A DNA stretch of 57,396 nt from a bacterium (lineage in GTDB: Bacteria > Patescibacteriota > Saccharimonadia > CAILAD01 > BJGX01): assembly GCA_029778565.1 (NCBI GenBank), contig JAKOQC010000181.1, positions 1-57,396 of the forward strand, read 5' to 3'. A program made the position numbers and the translations under genes. Positions 9,810-19,586 of this stretch are shown piece after piece. Every line of letters begins with the position of its first letter. Within the stretch, counting starts at the first letter, position 1. Below the pieces are notes generated by a model. That model had not been told where the DNA came from. It worked only from the letters and a program-made list of their open reading frames with translations, and made no database searches.

Positions 9810-11192
9810 TTATGTATATCTTGCAATTAGAACAAGAATTGTAGAGATCTGGAGTAAGAAAGCACCAATCATTAAATAGCCCCTTACTCTAATAGAAGGT
9901 TCAGCTCTTTTTATCACTAATACAGGTAACAGTATTGCTAAAATTGGTATGAAATATCTACCCTGTAGACCTTGTACAACACCAATTTTTACTGGCGACC
10001 ACGTTAGGTATAAAGCTGTAGTCAACATGCCAATTAACAGAATTGGAATTGTAAGGAAAAGAGTAACTTGCCACTTTGTCAATTTTGATTTATCTTTTGG
10101 CGACCAAGAACCCATCGATTTAAACAGCACTGCAAACCAAGCAAATGTTAACCAAATAGGCAATGAGGTATCGAGCCAGCCTAGTACCCCGATAAACCCT
10201 ATATAAATTGGGTTTGAGTAGAAAGTAAAATATGTTCTCCATAGTACTTTTAGATAATAAAATGGGTGTTTAATAATAACTTTTAATTGTTGACCAGCAT
10301 CTACGCCTGGAATTGATACTGCCAAAGCATATTTATTGGTAAATAACTGCCAGGAAAAAGAAACGATTGCAGATATGATAAGAATTACTGAGGATAACAG
10401 ATAATATTTTTTCTTAGAAATAAAACTTGGTATTGGCAGTGCAAACAATAGTATCGAGACTACAAAAAATGTTTGTTTTGTTATACCTAAAAATAGTGTA
10501 GTCAAAAGCAGCACTAAAACATATTTTTTTGTTAACGCTTTTGGATTAATTATGCCATTAAAAATCATTGCAACGACCAAAAATACTAAACCGTTTGTTA
10601 TGTTGTCGGCTGAAACTATCGATGCAATAAAGAGAGACATTGGTAATAACGCATATATAGCTAAAAGCCATTTACCCTTTGGTATTATTTTAATCGCAAA
10701 GTATGTAAGTAAAATCCAAACTATTAAGCCTACAATCCGCATTAATATAAATAAAATGTAAGGATTTAAATTAAAAATTGCACCAAGAATATAGGTGAAA
10801 ATATATTGGGTATAGCTAAAAGGTAAATAAGTACTGGCTGGTATTTTAACAAATTGACTTCGAAATTTACCTAGATTTATTTTCAACAAAGTTGGTATTT
10901 GAGTTTTGTATGAGTAGGTATTACCATTCGTTAAATTTGGAAAGCGATAATACAAATCAATTGCACCAGAATTTGTCCTTGTCCCTATTTTGCTATTTTC
11001 AGTGATAGGGGTGAGATATCCATTAGAATATCTTGATATTGCTAAAAAGTGATTCGGTTCGTCTGGACCTTGAAATAGGGGTGTTAGTAAACAATATGTC
11101 ATACCAAACACCAAAGCAGTAACCAAAAAGAACTTCTCTGGGGCAATATTCATATCTACTATTTTTGTCTTTAAGGATTTTATAAATTCCAT
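9810..11192 (-). CDS. DUF2142 multi-pass membrane protein
   Basis: A 460-residue protein with about ten membrane helices. The early periplasmic motif FQGPDEPNHFLAISRY is the signature of DUF2142, a family linked to GT-C-like membrane glycosyltransferases and often found in polysaccharide loci. The large loop between the first two helices would hold the acceptor site in such a fold. It is the only minus-strand gene inside the polysaccharide locus. It shares a 53-base divergent spacer with the next gene. A role in adding sugars from polyprenyl-phosphate donors is plausible, given the GT2/DUF2304 pair nearby. Confidence 0.75.
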   Translation of the reverse strand: MEFIKSLKTKIVDMNIAPEKFFLVTALVFGMTYCLLTPLFQGPDEPNHFLAISRYSNGYLTPITENSKIGTRTNSGAIDLYYRFPNLTNGNTYSYKTQIPTLLKINLGKFRSQFVKIPASTYLPFSYTQYIFTYILGAIFNLNPYILFILMRIVGLIVWILLTYFAIKIIPKGKWLLAIYALLPMSLFIASIVSADNITNGLVFLVVAMIFNGIINPKALTKKYVLVLLLTTLFLGITKQTFFVVSILLFALPIPSFISKKKYYLLSSVILIISAIVSFSWQLFTNKYALAVSIPGVDAGQQLKVIIKHPFYYLKVLWRTYFTFYSNPIYIGFIGVLGWLDTSLPIWLTFAWFAVLFKSMGSWSPKDKSKLTKWQVTLFLTIPILLIGMLTTALYLTWSPVKIGVVQGLQGRYFIPILAILLPVLVIKRAEPSIRVRGYLMIGAFLLQISTILVLIARYT

Positions 11193-11233
11193 GCTATTTT
11201 TTCACTTAACTTTACGGGTTAATTTAGGTATTA

Positions 11234-11239
11234 TATAAT
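11234..11239 (+). promoter_or_regulatory. -10 box TATAAT, leaderless GTG start
   Basis: Ends 6 bases before GTG 11246; no ribosome-binding site in between. Confidence 0.55.
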
Positions 11240-11245
11240 GAAATT

Positions 11246-11755
11246 GTGAAATCAAAAAATAATAATAAAAAAATAATTCTGTTTATTCTAATATTTTTAT
11301 TGCTAGTAGGGGTATTTCTAGCAGTTTTTTTAGTTTATAAAAAAATAAATAACAAACCTAATCCTACAAAAGAAATTTCTCAACAATCTACAGCAACCAA
11401 TACAGAGAACTCTAACAAAGCTAATACCGTAAATACCCCGGTCAACAGTAACTCTTCAACATTACAAACACCTACAATCACAAAAAGTAGCGGCAATAAC
11501 GGATCTGTACCGGTAAATGTGCTGATTAATTTTGTTTGTAACTCTCAACCAAATACTACTTGCCAACTTATCTTAATAGATGGAAGCAAAAAAATTACCT
11601 TAGAAGAAAAACCAGTAATAGACAACGGTAGGGGTCAGTTTTTTGCAAGCTGGGATTGGAAGTCGATAGCTGGTAATTGGCAGGTATTTGTACGTGCCAA
11701 AAATCAACAGGGTAATACAGCTGATTCCATTAAGCAATCATTAGTAGTAGAATAA
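11246..11755 (+). CDS. Membrane-anchored protein with Ser/Thr/Asn-rich stalk and Ig-like end
   Basis: A 169-residue protein with a lysine-rich start, one membrane helix (about 10-32), a low-complexity Asn/Thr/Ser stalk (about 35-90) and a beta-rich end with two cysteines (Cys in FVCNS and TTCQL) that could pair. The end looks like an Ig-like or CARDB-like module, with phrases such as SIAGNWQVFVRA. It lies 5 bases before the next secreted protein, so the two are likely co-transcribed and both face outward. No specific function can be named. Confidence 0.6.
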   Translation: MKSKNNNKKIILFILIFLLLVGVFLAVFLVYKKINNKPNPTKEISQQSTATNTENSNKANTVNTPVNSNSSTLQTPTITKSSGNNGSVPVNVLINFVCNSQPNTTCQLILIDGSKKITLEEKPVIDNGRGQFFASWDWKSIAGNWQVFVRAKNQQGNTADSIKQSLVVE

Positions 11756-11760
11756 GAACT

Positions 11761-13719
11761 ATGAAAAAAGTATTTTCTATTCTTTTGGCGACCATACTAT
11801 TAGCAACTAGCTTTGCTGTAGTTACGCCTTCGAGTAAGCCAGCCAAAGCTTATGGTAATAACAATATGATAGATGATGCTGTTTTCGATAATTCTGGCAG
11901 CATGAGTACAGTTGCGATTCAGAATTTTCTCAATCAATTTCCAAATAGCTGCCTCAAAAATTATTCCGATGCTTACCCAAACGACTATTTCAGTTATGGT
12001 GCGCCAGTTAGTGCTGCAACAGTAATTCGTCGAGTTTCAGATTTATGGGGCATCAACCCACAGGTAATGTTAACCAAGCTAGAACAAGAAGAAAATCTAG
12101 TTACCGGTAATGCAGGATGTCCTCTATACAGATACGTTAGTGCTGTAGGTTTTAATTGTCCTGGCCCCACACGCAATGCAGTTTATAACGGTACAGCTGT
12201 TGTAACCTGCGTACAGAACGATGCAAATATGGGATTTTCACGCCAAGTCACTAAAGGAGCATGGCTACTTAAATGGGGTAAAGAACGGGCAAATGGCAAC
12301 CTAAGTTGGTTAGTACCAGATGATGCTAGTTATTATTATCGTGGGCCAATGACGCAAGGTAATAGGCAGCGTAGTGCATCGAGCCCAGTGGTTTACTATG
12401 ATGGCTATTGGAATGGAGTACATCTTGATAGTGGAGCTACCGCATCACTTTATAACTACACACCATATCTTAATCAGGCCTTCCCTTCTATCTTTGAAGG
12501 CTTCTTTGGTGCAGGATCGACAAGTGCTACACCGAGGGACTATAGCTTAGTTTCGGCGTCAACATCGGTCCTATGGTCAAATCCTGGACAGACACTTTCT
12601 GGCAACACTATTACGATAAGAAATACAGGCTACACTACTTGGTATCCAGACGATAATATACCTCCTGGACAACATCCAACACGATTAGCTCTTGCTGGTT
12701 ACCAAAATTCTCCTTTTGCAGATACAACAGATCCTGCATGGCTGGGAACTAAAAATCAAATAAAGATGGTTGGTTCGAGCTCTGTTGCACCTGGACAAAA
12801 TGCAACGTTTACATTTCGTTTTAAAGGACCCTTCCAGTATATTAACGGTTATATTCACAGGTTTGTTCCGGTTACAGACTCGGTAGCATTTTTTCCAGAT
12901 CGTAGTATGTATTTTGCCAATTATAATGTTCCTTCGGCCTATAGTTTTGTTTCGGCATCGGGCCCTCCTTCTACCATGTACTCAAATCAAAAGAATGATC
13001 TTAATGTAGTATTAAAAAATACCGGTACAGCACCATGGTATGCAGACGGGTCTGTACCTGCTGGAGCACGGCCAACTAGACTGGTTGGAGTGGGTTACCA
13101 GGGAACTCCTTATGCAAATACTCATGATCCAGCTTGGCTTGGTACTAACAATCAAATAAAGATGACTCCATCAGTAGTCAACCCAGGGGAAAATGCAACT
13201 TTTAGCTTTTCTTATGTAGGTCCATTCTCAGGATTATCTAATACTTTTAGATTTTACCCATCCCTAGATGGCGTAGGACCAATGCAAGATATTGGAATGG
13301 GCTTTGCTACAAGTACGCCTGCTCGAAATACATCGTATCAGTTTGTATCTAGTATCGATCCGCCTACAATTATGGCGCCAGGATCTGTGGCTAATGTTCA
13401 GATAACCTTGAAGAATACCGGTAGTGTAGTCTGGCGCAACGAGGCAAATGGTATCGGTGCTGGAAATACACGACTAGGGATGACACAGCCATATTATCGA
13501 GCATCAAAATTCTATAGTTCAGCTGACACTAACTGGCTCAGTAGCTCACAAATTGGCCTGACTACAGCAACTGTAGCACCAGGCCAAAATGGAGTATTCA
13601 ATTTTCAGTGGAAAGCCCCTACGCAGCCAGGGACATATACAGAATGGTTTGCACCCGTATTAGATAGTGTTCAGTGGATGCCAGATATTGGTATGGGCTT
13701 TAAGGTAATAGTTCAATAA
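11761..13719 (+). CDS. Secreted lysozyme-like protein with three Trp/NTG Ig-like repeats
   Basis: A 652-residue protein with a signal peptide (about 1-30, ending near AKA). Residues about 35-255 form a domain in which INPQVMLTKLEQEENLV resembles the helix holding the catalytic Glu in lysozyme-like/transglycosylase folds, followed by SAVGFNCPGP. Three repeats of about 125-130 residues follow, each with NTG plus W, a PTRL-like strand, (DP)AWLG or TNWLS, and APGQN. They resemble NBR1-type Ig-like domains. It is probably a cell-surface or released protein acting on peptidoglycan or binding surface glycans. The fold calls are by eye; the repeats are clear. Confidence 0.65.
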   Translation: MKKVFSILLATILLATSFAVVTPSSKPAKAYGNNNMIDDAVFDNSGSMSTVAIQNFLNQFPNSCLKNYSDAYPNDYFSYGAPVSAATVIRRVSDLWGINPQVMLTKLEQEENLVTGNAGCPLYRYVSAVGFNCPGPTRNAVYNGTAVVTCVQNDANMGFSRQVTKGAWLLKWGKERANGNLSWLVPDDASYYYRGPMTQGNRQRSASSPVVYYDGYWNGVHLDSGATASLYNYTPYLNQAFPSIFEGFFGAGSTSATPRDYSLVSASTSVLWSNPGQTLSGNTITIRNTGYTTWYPDDNIPPGQHPTRLALAGYQNSPFADTTDPAWLGTKNQIKMVGSSSVAPGQNATFTFRFKGPFQYINGYIHRFVPVTDSVAFFPDRSMYFANYNVPSAYSFVSASGPPSTMYSNQKNDLNVVLKNTGTAPWYADGSVPAGARPTRLVGVGYQGTPYANTHDPAWLGTNNQIKMTPSVVNPGENATFSFSYVGPFSGLSNTFRFYPSLDGVGPMQDIGMGFATSTPARNTSYQFVSSIDPPTIMAPGSVANVQITLKNTGSVVWRNEANGIGAGNTRLGMTQPYYRASKFYSSADTNWLSSSQIGLTTATVAPGQNGVFNFQWKAPTQPGTYTEWFAPVLDSVQWMPDIGMGFKVIVQ

Positions 13720-13788
13720 AAGTTGGATCAATTAACAAATACGAGTATTCTACAGGTTGAGAAACGTTATACTTATCTGTTAAAATAG

Positions 13789-14589
13789 ATGAGCATGAAA
13801 AAGAAAAAAACTAACTTGCTCGACCTCGTTCGTCAGCTAGCAATAACTGATTTTAAGATAAAGTATCAAGGCTCAATCTTGGGTTATGCCTGGTCTCTGG
13901 CAAAGCCTTTGGCGATGTTCGGGGTATTATATTTAGTATTTACAATATTTGTACGTATTGGCTCTACTATCCCACACTATGCACTCTACTTGCTGTTAGG
14001 TATTGTACTTTGGACGTATTTTTCGGACACTACCCTCACTGCAATGCGATCGGTAGCAGATAAAGGTGACTTAATGCGTAAAGTATACTTCCCTAGAATA
14101 GCTATTATATTGGCTGCTAGCATAACTGCCGCAATAACCCTTGGGCTTAACATGTTAGTTGTAATTGCATTTATGATATTTGCCCATATAGTCCCTACTG
14201 GGCTAAGTCTATTATTTACTATTTTGTTACTACTAGAATTTTATATATTATGCCTGGGGACATCCTTTATTCTCTCGGCACTATATGTTAAATATCGCGA
14301 CATCGGCCATATCTGGGAGGTGTTGTTGCAACTCTTGTTTTATTCTAGCGCGATTATTTATCCGCTGAGTATTGTTCCATTACGTTATCAAAAACTTGTT
14401 CTGTTAAGCCCAATTACTCAGATAATTCAAGATGCAAGATACGTATTAATTAGTCATGACGCAATAATACCGCACAATGTCTTACGCTTTCCATATGTCT
14501 TAATACCCTACATTATTCCTGTTATTCTATTAGTACTAGGTTACATATATTTTGAGAAATCTGCTAAGAATTTTGCAGAGGAGGCATAA
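13789..14589 (+). CDS. wzm: Polysaccharide ABC exporter permease (Wzm/TagG type)
   Basis: A 266-residue ABC-2 permease with six hydrophobic helices. It contains the DFKIKYQGSILGYAWSLAKPL entry segment and YFSDTTLTAMRSVADKGDLMRKVYFPR, typical of Wzm/TagG. It moves the finished lipid-linked glycan across the membrane using the ATPase encoded 2 bases downstream. Two starts are possible, ATG 13789 and ATG 13795; the TAAAAT at 13781-13786 does not decide. It ends 2 bases before wzt. Confidence 0.88.
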   Translation: MSMKKKKTNLLDLVRQLAITDFKIKYQGSILGYAWSLAKPLAMFGVLYLVFTIFVRIGSTIPHYALYLLLGIVLWTYFSDTTLTAMRSVADKGDLMRKVYFPRIAIILAASITAAITLGLNMLVVIAFMIFAHIVPTGLSLLFTILLLLEFYILCLGTSFILSALYVKYRDIGHIWEVLLQLLFYSSAIIYPLSIVPLRYQKLVLLSPITQIIQDARYVLISHDAIIPHNVLRFPYVLIPYIIPVILLVLGYIYFEKSAKNFAEEA

Positions 14590-14591
14590 TT

Positions 14592-15764
14592 ATGAATAAT
14601 GAAGTTGCCATATCAGTTAAAGACATTAGTAAAAGCTTTAAAGTACCGCACGAGAAGCACGATACTTTAAAGTCAAAAGCAATCCATATTTTTTCAAGCC
14701 GTAAATACTCAAAATATAACGCTTTATCAGATATTAATCTAGAGATAAAAAAGGGTGAATTTTTTGGTATTGTTGGCAAAAACGGATGCGGTAAAAGTAC
14801 CTTACTAAAAATAATCGCCAATATTTATGCACCCACTAAAGGTGAAATAAATGTTAAGGGAAATATTGCACCATTTATAGAACTAGGTGTGGGTTTTAAC
14901 CCAGAACTCACGGGTCGCGAAAATGTTTTTCTTAGTGGTACTATATTAGGCCTATCTCGTAAGAAGATAGAACAGCTTTACGATGAGATTGTAGATTTTG
15001 CAGAGCTGAATGAATTTATGGACCAAAAACTTAAAAACTACTCTAGTGGAATGCAGGTGCGGTTAGCATTTTCGATTGCTATTCGATCGGATTCAGATAT
15101 ACTGCTTATCGATGAAGTCTTAGCTGTTGGTGACTCGAGTTTTCAAAGAAAATGTCTCAACTATTTTGACAAACTAAAAAAAGATAAAAGAACTGTAGTA
15201 TTTGTCAGTCATGACATGGAAACAATTAAACAATTTTGTGATAGAGCTGCCTTAGTTGATAAGGGCAAGATAATAAGCAATGACAAGCCTGTGATCATCG
15301 CAAATAAATATAATAAACTTAATGCACCAGCATTACAAAATAATTCTAAAACAAATAAATCAGTACAAGGTAATATTACAATCCAAGTCCAGGACGAAGA
15401 TGGCAAAAATAAGTCAATCTTTAGTACTGGTGAAAAAGCAGCCCTTGTATTTAAATGGAAAAAAAACCCATCAGTAAAAAATCTTGGGGTCGCAATTATG
15501 AATAATAGAGGCGATTTTATATATGGGACAAATACGTTAAATCTAAACAATTCAGGCATTGAGAAAGTTCAGCAATTTTTTGTTAGTATCAAACTTGATT
15601 TAAAGCCTGGCAGTTATTATTTAACTTTCGGTACCTTTGGTAATAATCAAATGGAGGTAATTGATCTTATTGAACACGGTCCAGATATCACAATCGAAGA
15701 AGATGAGCATTCAAGATTCAATTGGGAAGGTAATGTTTTTCTGCCAACGAAATGGGGTGAATGA
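14592..15764 (+). CDS. wzt: Polysaccharide ABC exporter ATPase with C-terminal glycan-binding domain (Wzt type)
   Basis: A 390-residue ATPase. Walker A GKNGCGKST is near residue 65, followed by the signature YSSGMQVRL, Walker B ILLIDEVLAVGD and the switch VSHD. Residues about 250-390 form the beta-rich domain found in Wzt proteins that recognise the modified end of the polysaccharide. That predicts a capped chain, and two methyltransferases and an acetyltransferase follow directly. It overlaps the next gene by 4 bases. Confidence 0.9.
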   Translation: MNNEVAISVKDISKSFKVPHEKHDTLKSKAIHIFSSRKYSKYNALSDINLEIKKGEFFGIVGKNGCGKSTLLKIIANIYAPTKGEINVKGNIAPFIELGVGFNPELTGRENVFLSGTILGLSRKKIEQLYDEIVDFAELNEFMDQKLKNYSSGMQVRLAFSIAIRSDSDILLIDEVLAVGDSSFQRKCLNYFDKLKKDKRTVVFVSHDMETIKQFCDRAALVDKGKIISNDKPVIIANKYNKLNAPALQNNSKTNKSVQGNITIQVQDEDGKNKSIFSTGEKAALVFKWKKNPSVKNLGVAIMNNRGDFIYGTNTLNLNNSGIEKVQQFFVSIKLDLKPGSYYLTFGTFGNNQMEVIDLIEHGPDITIEEDEHSRFNWEGNVFLPTKWGE

Positions 15765-16315
15765 TGAAGGAATTCTATACTAAAGACCTTCTCGTGAACA
15801 ATAACTATACTATTGGAAATTACACATACGGACTCCCTAAAGTGTATGATTGGGATGATGGGACAAAATTAACAATTGGTAAGTATTGTTCAATTGCCGA
15901 GAATGTTACTATTCTTCTTGGCGGTAATCACCGTGCCGACTGGGTGACAACATATCCATTTCCAGCAATCGCTGATTTCCCTGATGCTAAAGAGATTTCA
16001 GGGCACCCTGCAAGCAAAGGGGATGTAGTTATTGGAAATGACGTATGGATTGCGTATGGGTGTATTATCTTGTCTGGTGTTACTATTTCTGACGGTGCTA
16101 TAATTGCAGCTGGAGCTGTGGTTACTAAAGACGTCTCCGCCTACTCTATAGTTGCAGGAAACCCTGCAAGAGAAGTTAAAAAAAGATTTGATCAAAAACA
16201 GATTGATCGACTTCTAGAAATTTCTTGGTGGAATTGGAGTGAGCAAAAAGTAAAAGAGAACTTTAAGAGCTTATGCAATGAAGATATCACCTTATTTATA
16301 AAGGATAATTGTTAG
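15761..16315 (+). CDS. CatB/Vat-like hexapeptide O-acetyltransferase
   Basis: A 184-residue left-handed beta-helix acyltransferase. It has the IGKYCSIAENVTILLGGNHR opening, the GNHRADWVTTYPF segment typical of the xenobiotic acetyltransferase group, and repeated hexapeptides such as IGNDVWIAYGC and DGAIIAAGAVV. Family members acetylate antibiotics or sugars using acetyl-CoA. Inside this cluster, sugar O-acetylation of the surface glycan is more likely than drug resistance. Either ATG 15761 or ATG 15764 can be the start; both overlap the wzt stop. Confidence 0.8.
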   Translation: MMKEFYTKDLLVNNNYTIGNYTYGLPKVYDWDDGTKLTIGKYCSIAENVTILLGGNHRADWVTTYPFPAIADFPDAKEISGHPASKGDVVIGNDVWIAYGCIILSGVTISDGAIIAAGAVVTKDVSAYSIVAGNPAREVKKRFDQKQIDRLLEISWWNWSEQKVKENFKSLCNEDITLFIKDNC

Positions 16316-16320
16316 ACAAT

Positions 16321-17214
16321 ATGTCGCAGTATACAAAAGTCAGAACAAAATCACCAATTACACTAGAGGATAGTTTGGGTAACCTATATAAATATCTAAA
16401 GCCAAATTCTAAGATATTAGACGTTGGGTGTAGTGCGGGATACTTTGGCGAATTCTTAATAAAAGAAAAGAATGCTGCTGTAGATGGAATTGAATATAAC
16501 CCGGATGACGCAAGAGTTGCTAAAAAGGTACTAAATAACGTATATACATTCGATTTAGATAGCTCTAATTGGCCTAAAGAATTATTAAAAAATAAATATG
16601 ACTTTATTCTTTTTGGTGATGTTTTAGAGCATTTAAAAAATCCTGGTGAAGTTTTAGAAAAATTTAGAAAACTATTATCAAAAAAAGGCAGGGTGATTAT
16701 ATCAATTCCAAACATTGCACACGTTTCTATTCGTCTTGAGATATTAAATGGTTCTTTTGAGTATGAAAAACTTGGTATTATAGATGAAACACATTTAAAA
16801 TATTTTACTTTTAAATCATTTTCCAGACTGCTCTCTGATGCTGGCTATAAAGTTATTGATTATGACCAAACAACGATACCAGTTTCGAAAGATGTTATTA
16901 ATAAGTATCTGCAATCAGTAGGGTTAAAGGCTACCAACAGTTTTTACAAAGAAATGTCAAAACCAGAAGCCTTGGCCTTTCAGTATAAATTTATTGCTGA
17001 GCCGGGCAATTCTAGTAAAAAATTAAAGCTATCTTCAAAACCAATGCAGCTCTCACAGGAATACCAAGTTGAAATAAATAAACTTTTACAAGACATAGAT
17101 AAACTTAATATTAAAGAAAATGAGCTAGAAGGCTTAAAAAGCTCCAAATCATGGAGGTATACTCAGCACCTTCGTAATATACGAAACCTTACAATTAATA
17201 GAAAGAAAAGATAG
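16321..17214 (+). CDS. SAM-dependent methyltransferase of the glycan locus
   Basis: About 297 residues. The class I fold is marked by ILDVGCSAGYFG (motif I), DFILFGDVLEHL and VIISIPNIAHVS. The C-terminal 50 residues form a coiled segment ending in SSKSWRYTQHLRNI, a tail common on enzymes of O-antigen loci. With a Wzt that has a glycan-binding domain, a methyltransferase can cap the non-reducing end and signal export; that is inference. TTG 16309 is an alternative start, but AAGGAT (16301-16306) sits too close to it. Confidence 0.8.
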   Translation: MSQYTKVRTKSPITLEDSLGNLYKYLKPNSKILDVGCSAGYFGEFLIKEKNAAVDGIEYNPDDARVAKKVLNNVYTFDLDSSNWPKELLKNKYDFILFGDVLEHLKNPGEVLEKFRKLLSKKGRVIISIPNIAHVSIRLEILNGSFEYEKLGIIDETHLKYFTFKSFSRLLSDAGYKVIDYDQTTIPVSKDVINKYLQSVGLKATNSFYKEMSKPEALAFQYKFIAEPGNSSKKLKLSSKPMQLSQEYQVEINKLLQDIDKLNIKENELEGLKSSKSWRYTQHLRNIRNLTINRKKR

Positions 17215-17216
17215 AT

Positions 17217-18632
17217 ATGGCGACTATAAAGAAATTAAAGGTTATTATTAATTGTTTAGATGTTATTGGTGATTCAATGGCAGGCCCAGCTATTCGCAGT
17301 TGGGAATTTGCTACTCAATTATCAAAAAAATATTCTGTAGTGGTATTGTCACCTAATAAAACCACATTAAAAAGTAAAGATTTTGTGTTAAAGCAATTCA
17401 GCCAGAAAGTTTTCGAGAAAGAAATTGCCGAGGCAGACTTTTTAATTACCCAAAAAATACATCCAAAAACTGCCAAATTAGCCAATAAATACAAAACAAA
17501 AATTATTATTGATGCCTACGATCCTATCTCTATTGAAGCGCTTGAAGCATTAAGCCATGAAAATATGCGCCTCAGAACCTCAATGAATGACATAATACTT
17601 ATGGAACAAAGTATCTCACTAAAGTATGCAACTAGCATAATATGTGCAAGCGAAAAACAACGTGATTTTTGGCTAGGCGCCCTATCTAGTTTGAATAAAA
17701 TTAGCCCCTCAACATACAATCAAGATAATTCTCTAAGACATATTATTGATGTAGTGCCCTTTGGTCTTTCAAGCAAAGAACCAAGTGCTTCAAAGGATGG
17801 GCTATTGAGGAAAAAATTTGGACTTAACAAAAATGACTTTGTTATTTTATGGGGCGGCGGTATATGGAATTGGTTTGATCCATTATCGGTAATAAAAGCA
17901 GTTAACTTAGTTAAAGAAACAGTACCCGTTAAGCTAGTGTTTATGGGTATAGATCACCCTAATCCCGATATTCCGAGAATGCCGATGGTAAAAAAAGCTA
18001 TAGAGCTTGCTAAAGAGTTAGACCTTTATGATAAAAATGTATTTTTCAATGAGGGATGGGTACCGTATGATCAACGTCAAGAATTTTTGCTAGGCGCGGA
18101 TGCAGGTATATCAACTCACTACGACCACCTAGAAACGCGATTTTCGTTTAGAACCAGAATGCTGGACTACATTTGGGCAAATCTACCTATCATCGCCACC
18201 AAGGGAGATTCGTTTGCAGAGCTTATTGAAGAAAAAGATTTGGGGGTTGTAGTTGATTATGATAATGAAGGCTCAATTGCTGAGGCAATTAAAGAACTAT
18301 ACAGTAATAGGACCCACTACAATCTTATAAAGAGAAACCTACTAGGGGTAAAAGAACAATTCTACTGGGAAAATTGCACACTACCGATTGAGCATATGAT
18401 CTCTTTTTGGAGTGAAAATACTTCAGAAAAATCGAGCAACGTCCAATATACTACTATTACATTACTTAATCTGTATGGTGGGCACAAAACGATCGCAAAA
18501 AAATATATTAAGAAAATAATAGGTCTTCAAGAAAATAAAGTAAGGATTGGCAGGGTTTATCGATCTCAGAATATAATCCGTAGAAAAACCTTTAAAAAAT
18601 TACTAGGTGTAAAAGAAAGAAATAGCCAATAG
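17217..18632 (+). CDS. GT-B glycosyltransferase (family 4-like)
   Basis: A 471-residue protein. The N-terminal half has VIGDSMAGPAIRSWEFATQL, as in several O-antigen GT4 proteins. The C-terminal half has WGGGIWNWFDPLSVIKAV, GWVPYDQRQEFLLGADAGIS and the acceptor/donor-site segment SFRTRMLDYIWANLPII. The C-terminal 60 residues are basic. ATG 17217 follows the previous stop by two bases. It should add a sugar to the lipid-linked glycan; the sugar is unknown. Confidence 0.8.
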   Translation: MATIKKLKVIINCLDVIGDSMAGPAIRSWEFATQLSKKYSVVVLSPNKTTLKSKDFVLKQFSQKVFEKEIAEADFLITQKIHPKTAKLANKYKTKIIIDAYDPISIEALEALSHENMRLRTSMNDIILMEQSISLKYATSIICASEKQRDFWLGALSSLNKISPSTYNQDNSLRHIIDVVPFGLSSKEPSASKDGLLRKKFGLNKNDFVILWGGGIWNWFDPLSVIKAVNLVKETVPVKLVFMGIDHPNPDIPRMPMVKKAIELAKELDLYDKNVFFNEGWVPYDQRQEFLLGADAGISTHYDHLETRFSFRTRMLDYIWANLPIIATKGDSFAELIEEKDLGVVVDYDNEGSIAEAIKELYSNRTHYNLIKRNLLGVKEQFYWENCTLPIEHMISFWSENTSEKSSNVQYTTITLLNLYGGHKTIAKKYIKKIIGLQENKVRIGRVYRSQNIIRRKTFKKLLGVKERNSQ

Positions 18633-18633
18633 T

Positions 18634-19569
18634 ATGAACAGAAAAGATAGGGCACTAAGCGCTATTAATCTAAATGGTGTTGGCTTAGAGATTGGTCCGT
18701 TAGATCATCCAATGTTAACTAAAGATGATAGTGAAGTATATTATGTTGATCATATGAGCTTCGATGAGTTAAAAAATAAGTACAGAGACGAACCAGTTAA
18801 TCTCGAAAAAATAGTAAAACCTGACTATGTACTTGGCGACAAAACTCTTCAGCAAGTAACAAACGGTAATAAGTTTGATTATATACTTGCGTCACATGTC
18901 ATTGAACATATTCCAGACATAACGAGGTGGTTGAATGATATAGCTTCAGTCCTAAAACCAAATGGTATTCTCAGCTTAATTATTCCAGATGGACGCTTTA
19001 CATTTGATATTGAAAGAAATATTTCTAGGCCCGCCGATATCATTGGTGCATATTTAGATAAACATGTCCGGGCAACATCCTCTTCTATGTATGATTATTC
19101 GATGGAAGCAAGGGATAATATTAATGCCTCAGAAGTATGGAAAAACCCATTTAGAGACTATGCAAAAAAACCATTCCATTTTACAAGAGACGAGGCATAC
19201 AAGAGAACATTAACCAATAGCGGTGGAAAGACCTATGTTGATGCACACTGTTTTGTGTTTACCCCATATTCTTTTGTTGAAGTTATGAGATGTTTGATCG
19301 ATCATAATCTTTTTAACTTTGAAGTGGTGAAGTTTGAAGAAACTCAAGAGAATGACATGGAGTTTTTTGTAGGTTTGCAAAAAACCAAACCAAACAAACA
19401 AAAACAACTTGCTAGTCTTCCAAAACTAAAAAAACCTACCGAATTCTGGGAAGTCCAACGCGATTTACTAGACGTTAATACTGAGCTAGAGAGAATTATA
19501 AATTCTCGTTCTTGGAAACTAACAAAACCTCTACGTACACTAAAAGAAATGGTTAAAAAGAAAAAGTAA
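18634..19569 (+). CDS. SAM-dependent methyltransferase, second of the locus
   Basis: A 311-residue protein with LEIGPLDHPM, a variant motif I seen in methyltransferases of polysaccharide loci, followed by YVDHMSFDEL, DYILASHVIEHIPD and GILSLIIPDGR. The tail NSRSWKLTKPLRTLKEMV matches the one on the methyltransferase ending at 17214 and on many glycan enzymes. It begins 1 base after the previous stop. Likely methylates a sugar of the chain or its end; whether it also contains a transfer function cannot be told. Confidence 0.78.
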   Translation: MNRKDRALSAINLNGVGLEIGPLDHPMLTKDDSEVYYVDHMSFDELKNKYRDEPVNLEKIVKPDYVLGDKTLQQVTNGNKFDYILASHVIEHIPDITRWLNDIASVLKPNGILSLIIPDGRFTFDIERNISRPADIIGAYLDKHVRATSSSMYDYSMEARDNINASEVWKNPFRDYAKKPFHFTRDEAYKRTLTNSGGKTYVDAHCFVFTPYSFVEVMRCLIDHNLFNFEVVKFEETQENDMEFFVGLQKTKPNKQKQLASLPKLKKPTEFWEVQRDLLDVNTELERIINSRSWKLTKPLRTLKEMVKKKK

Positions 19570-19586
19570 TCTCCAGATAGAAATGC

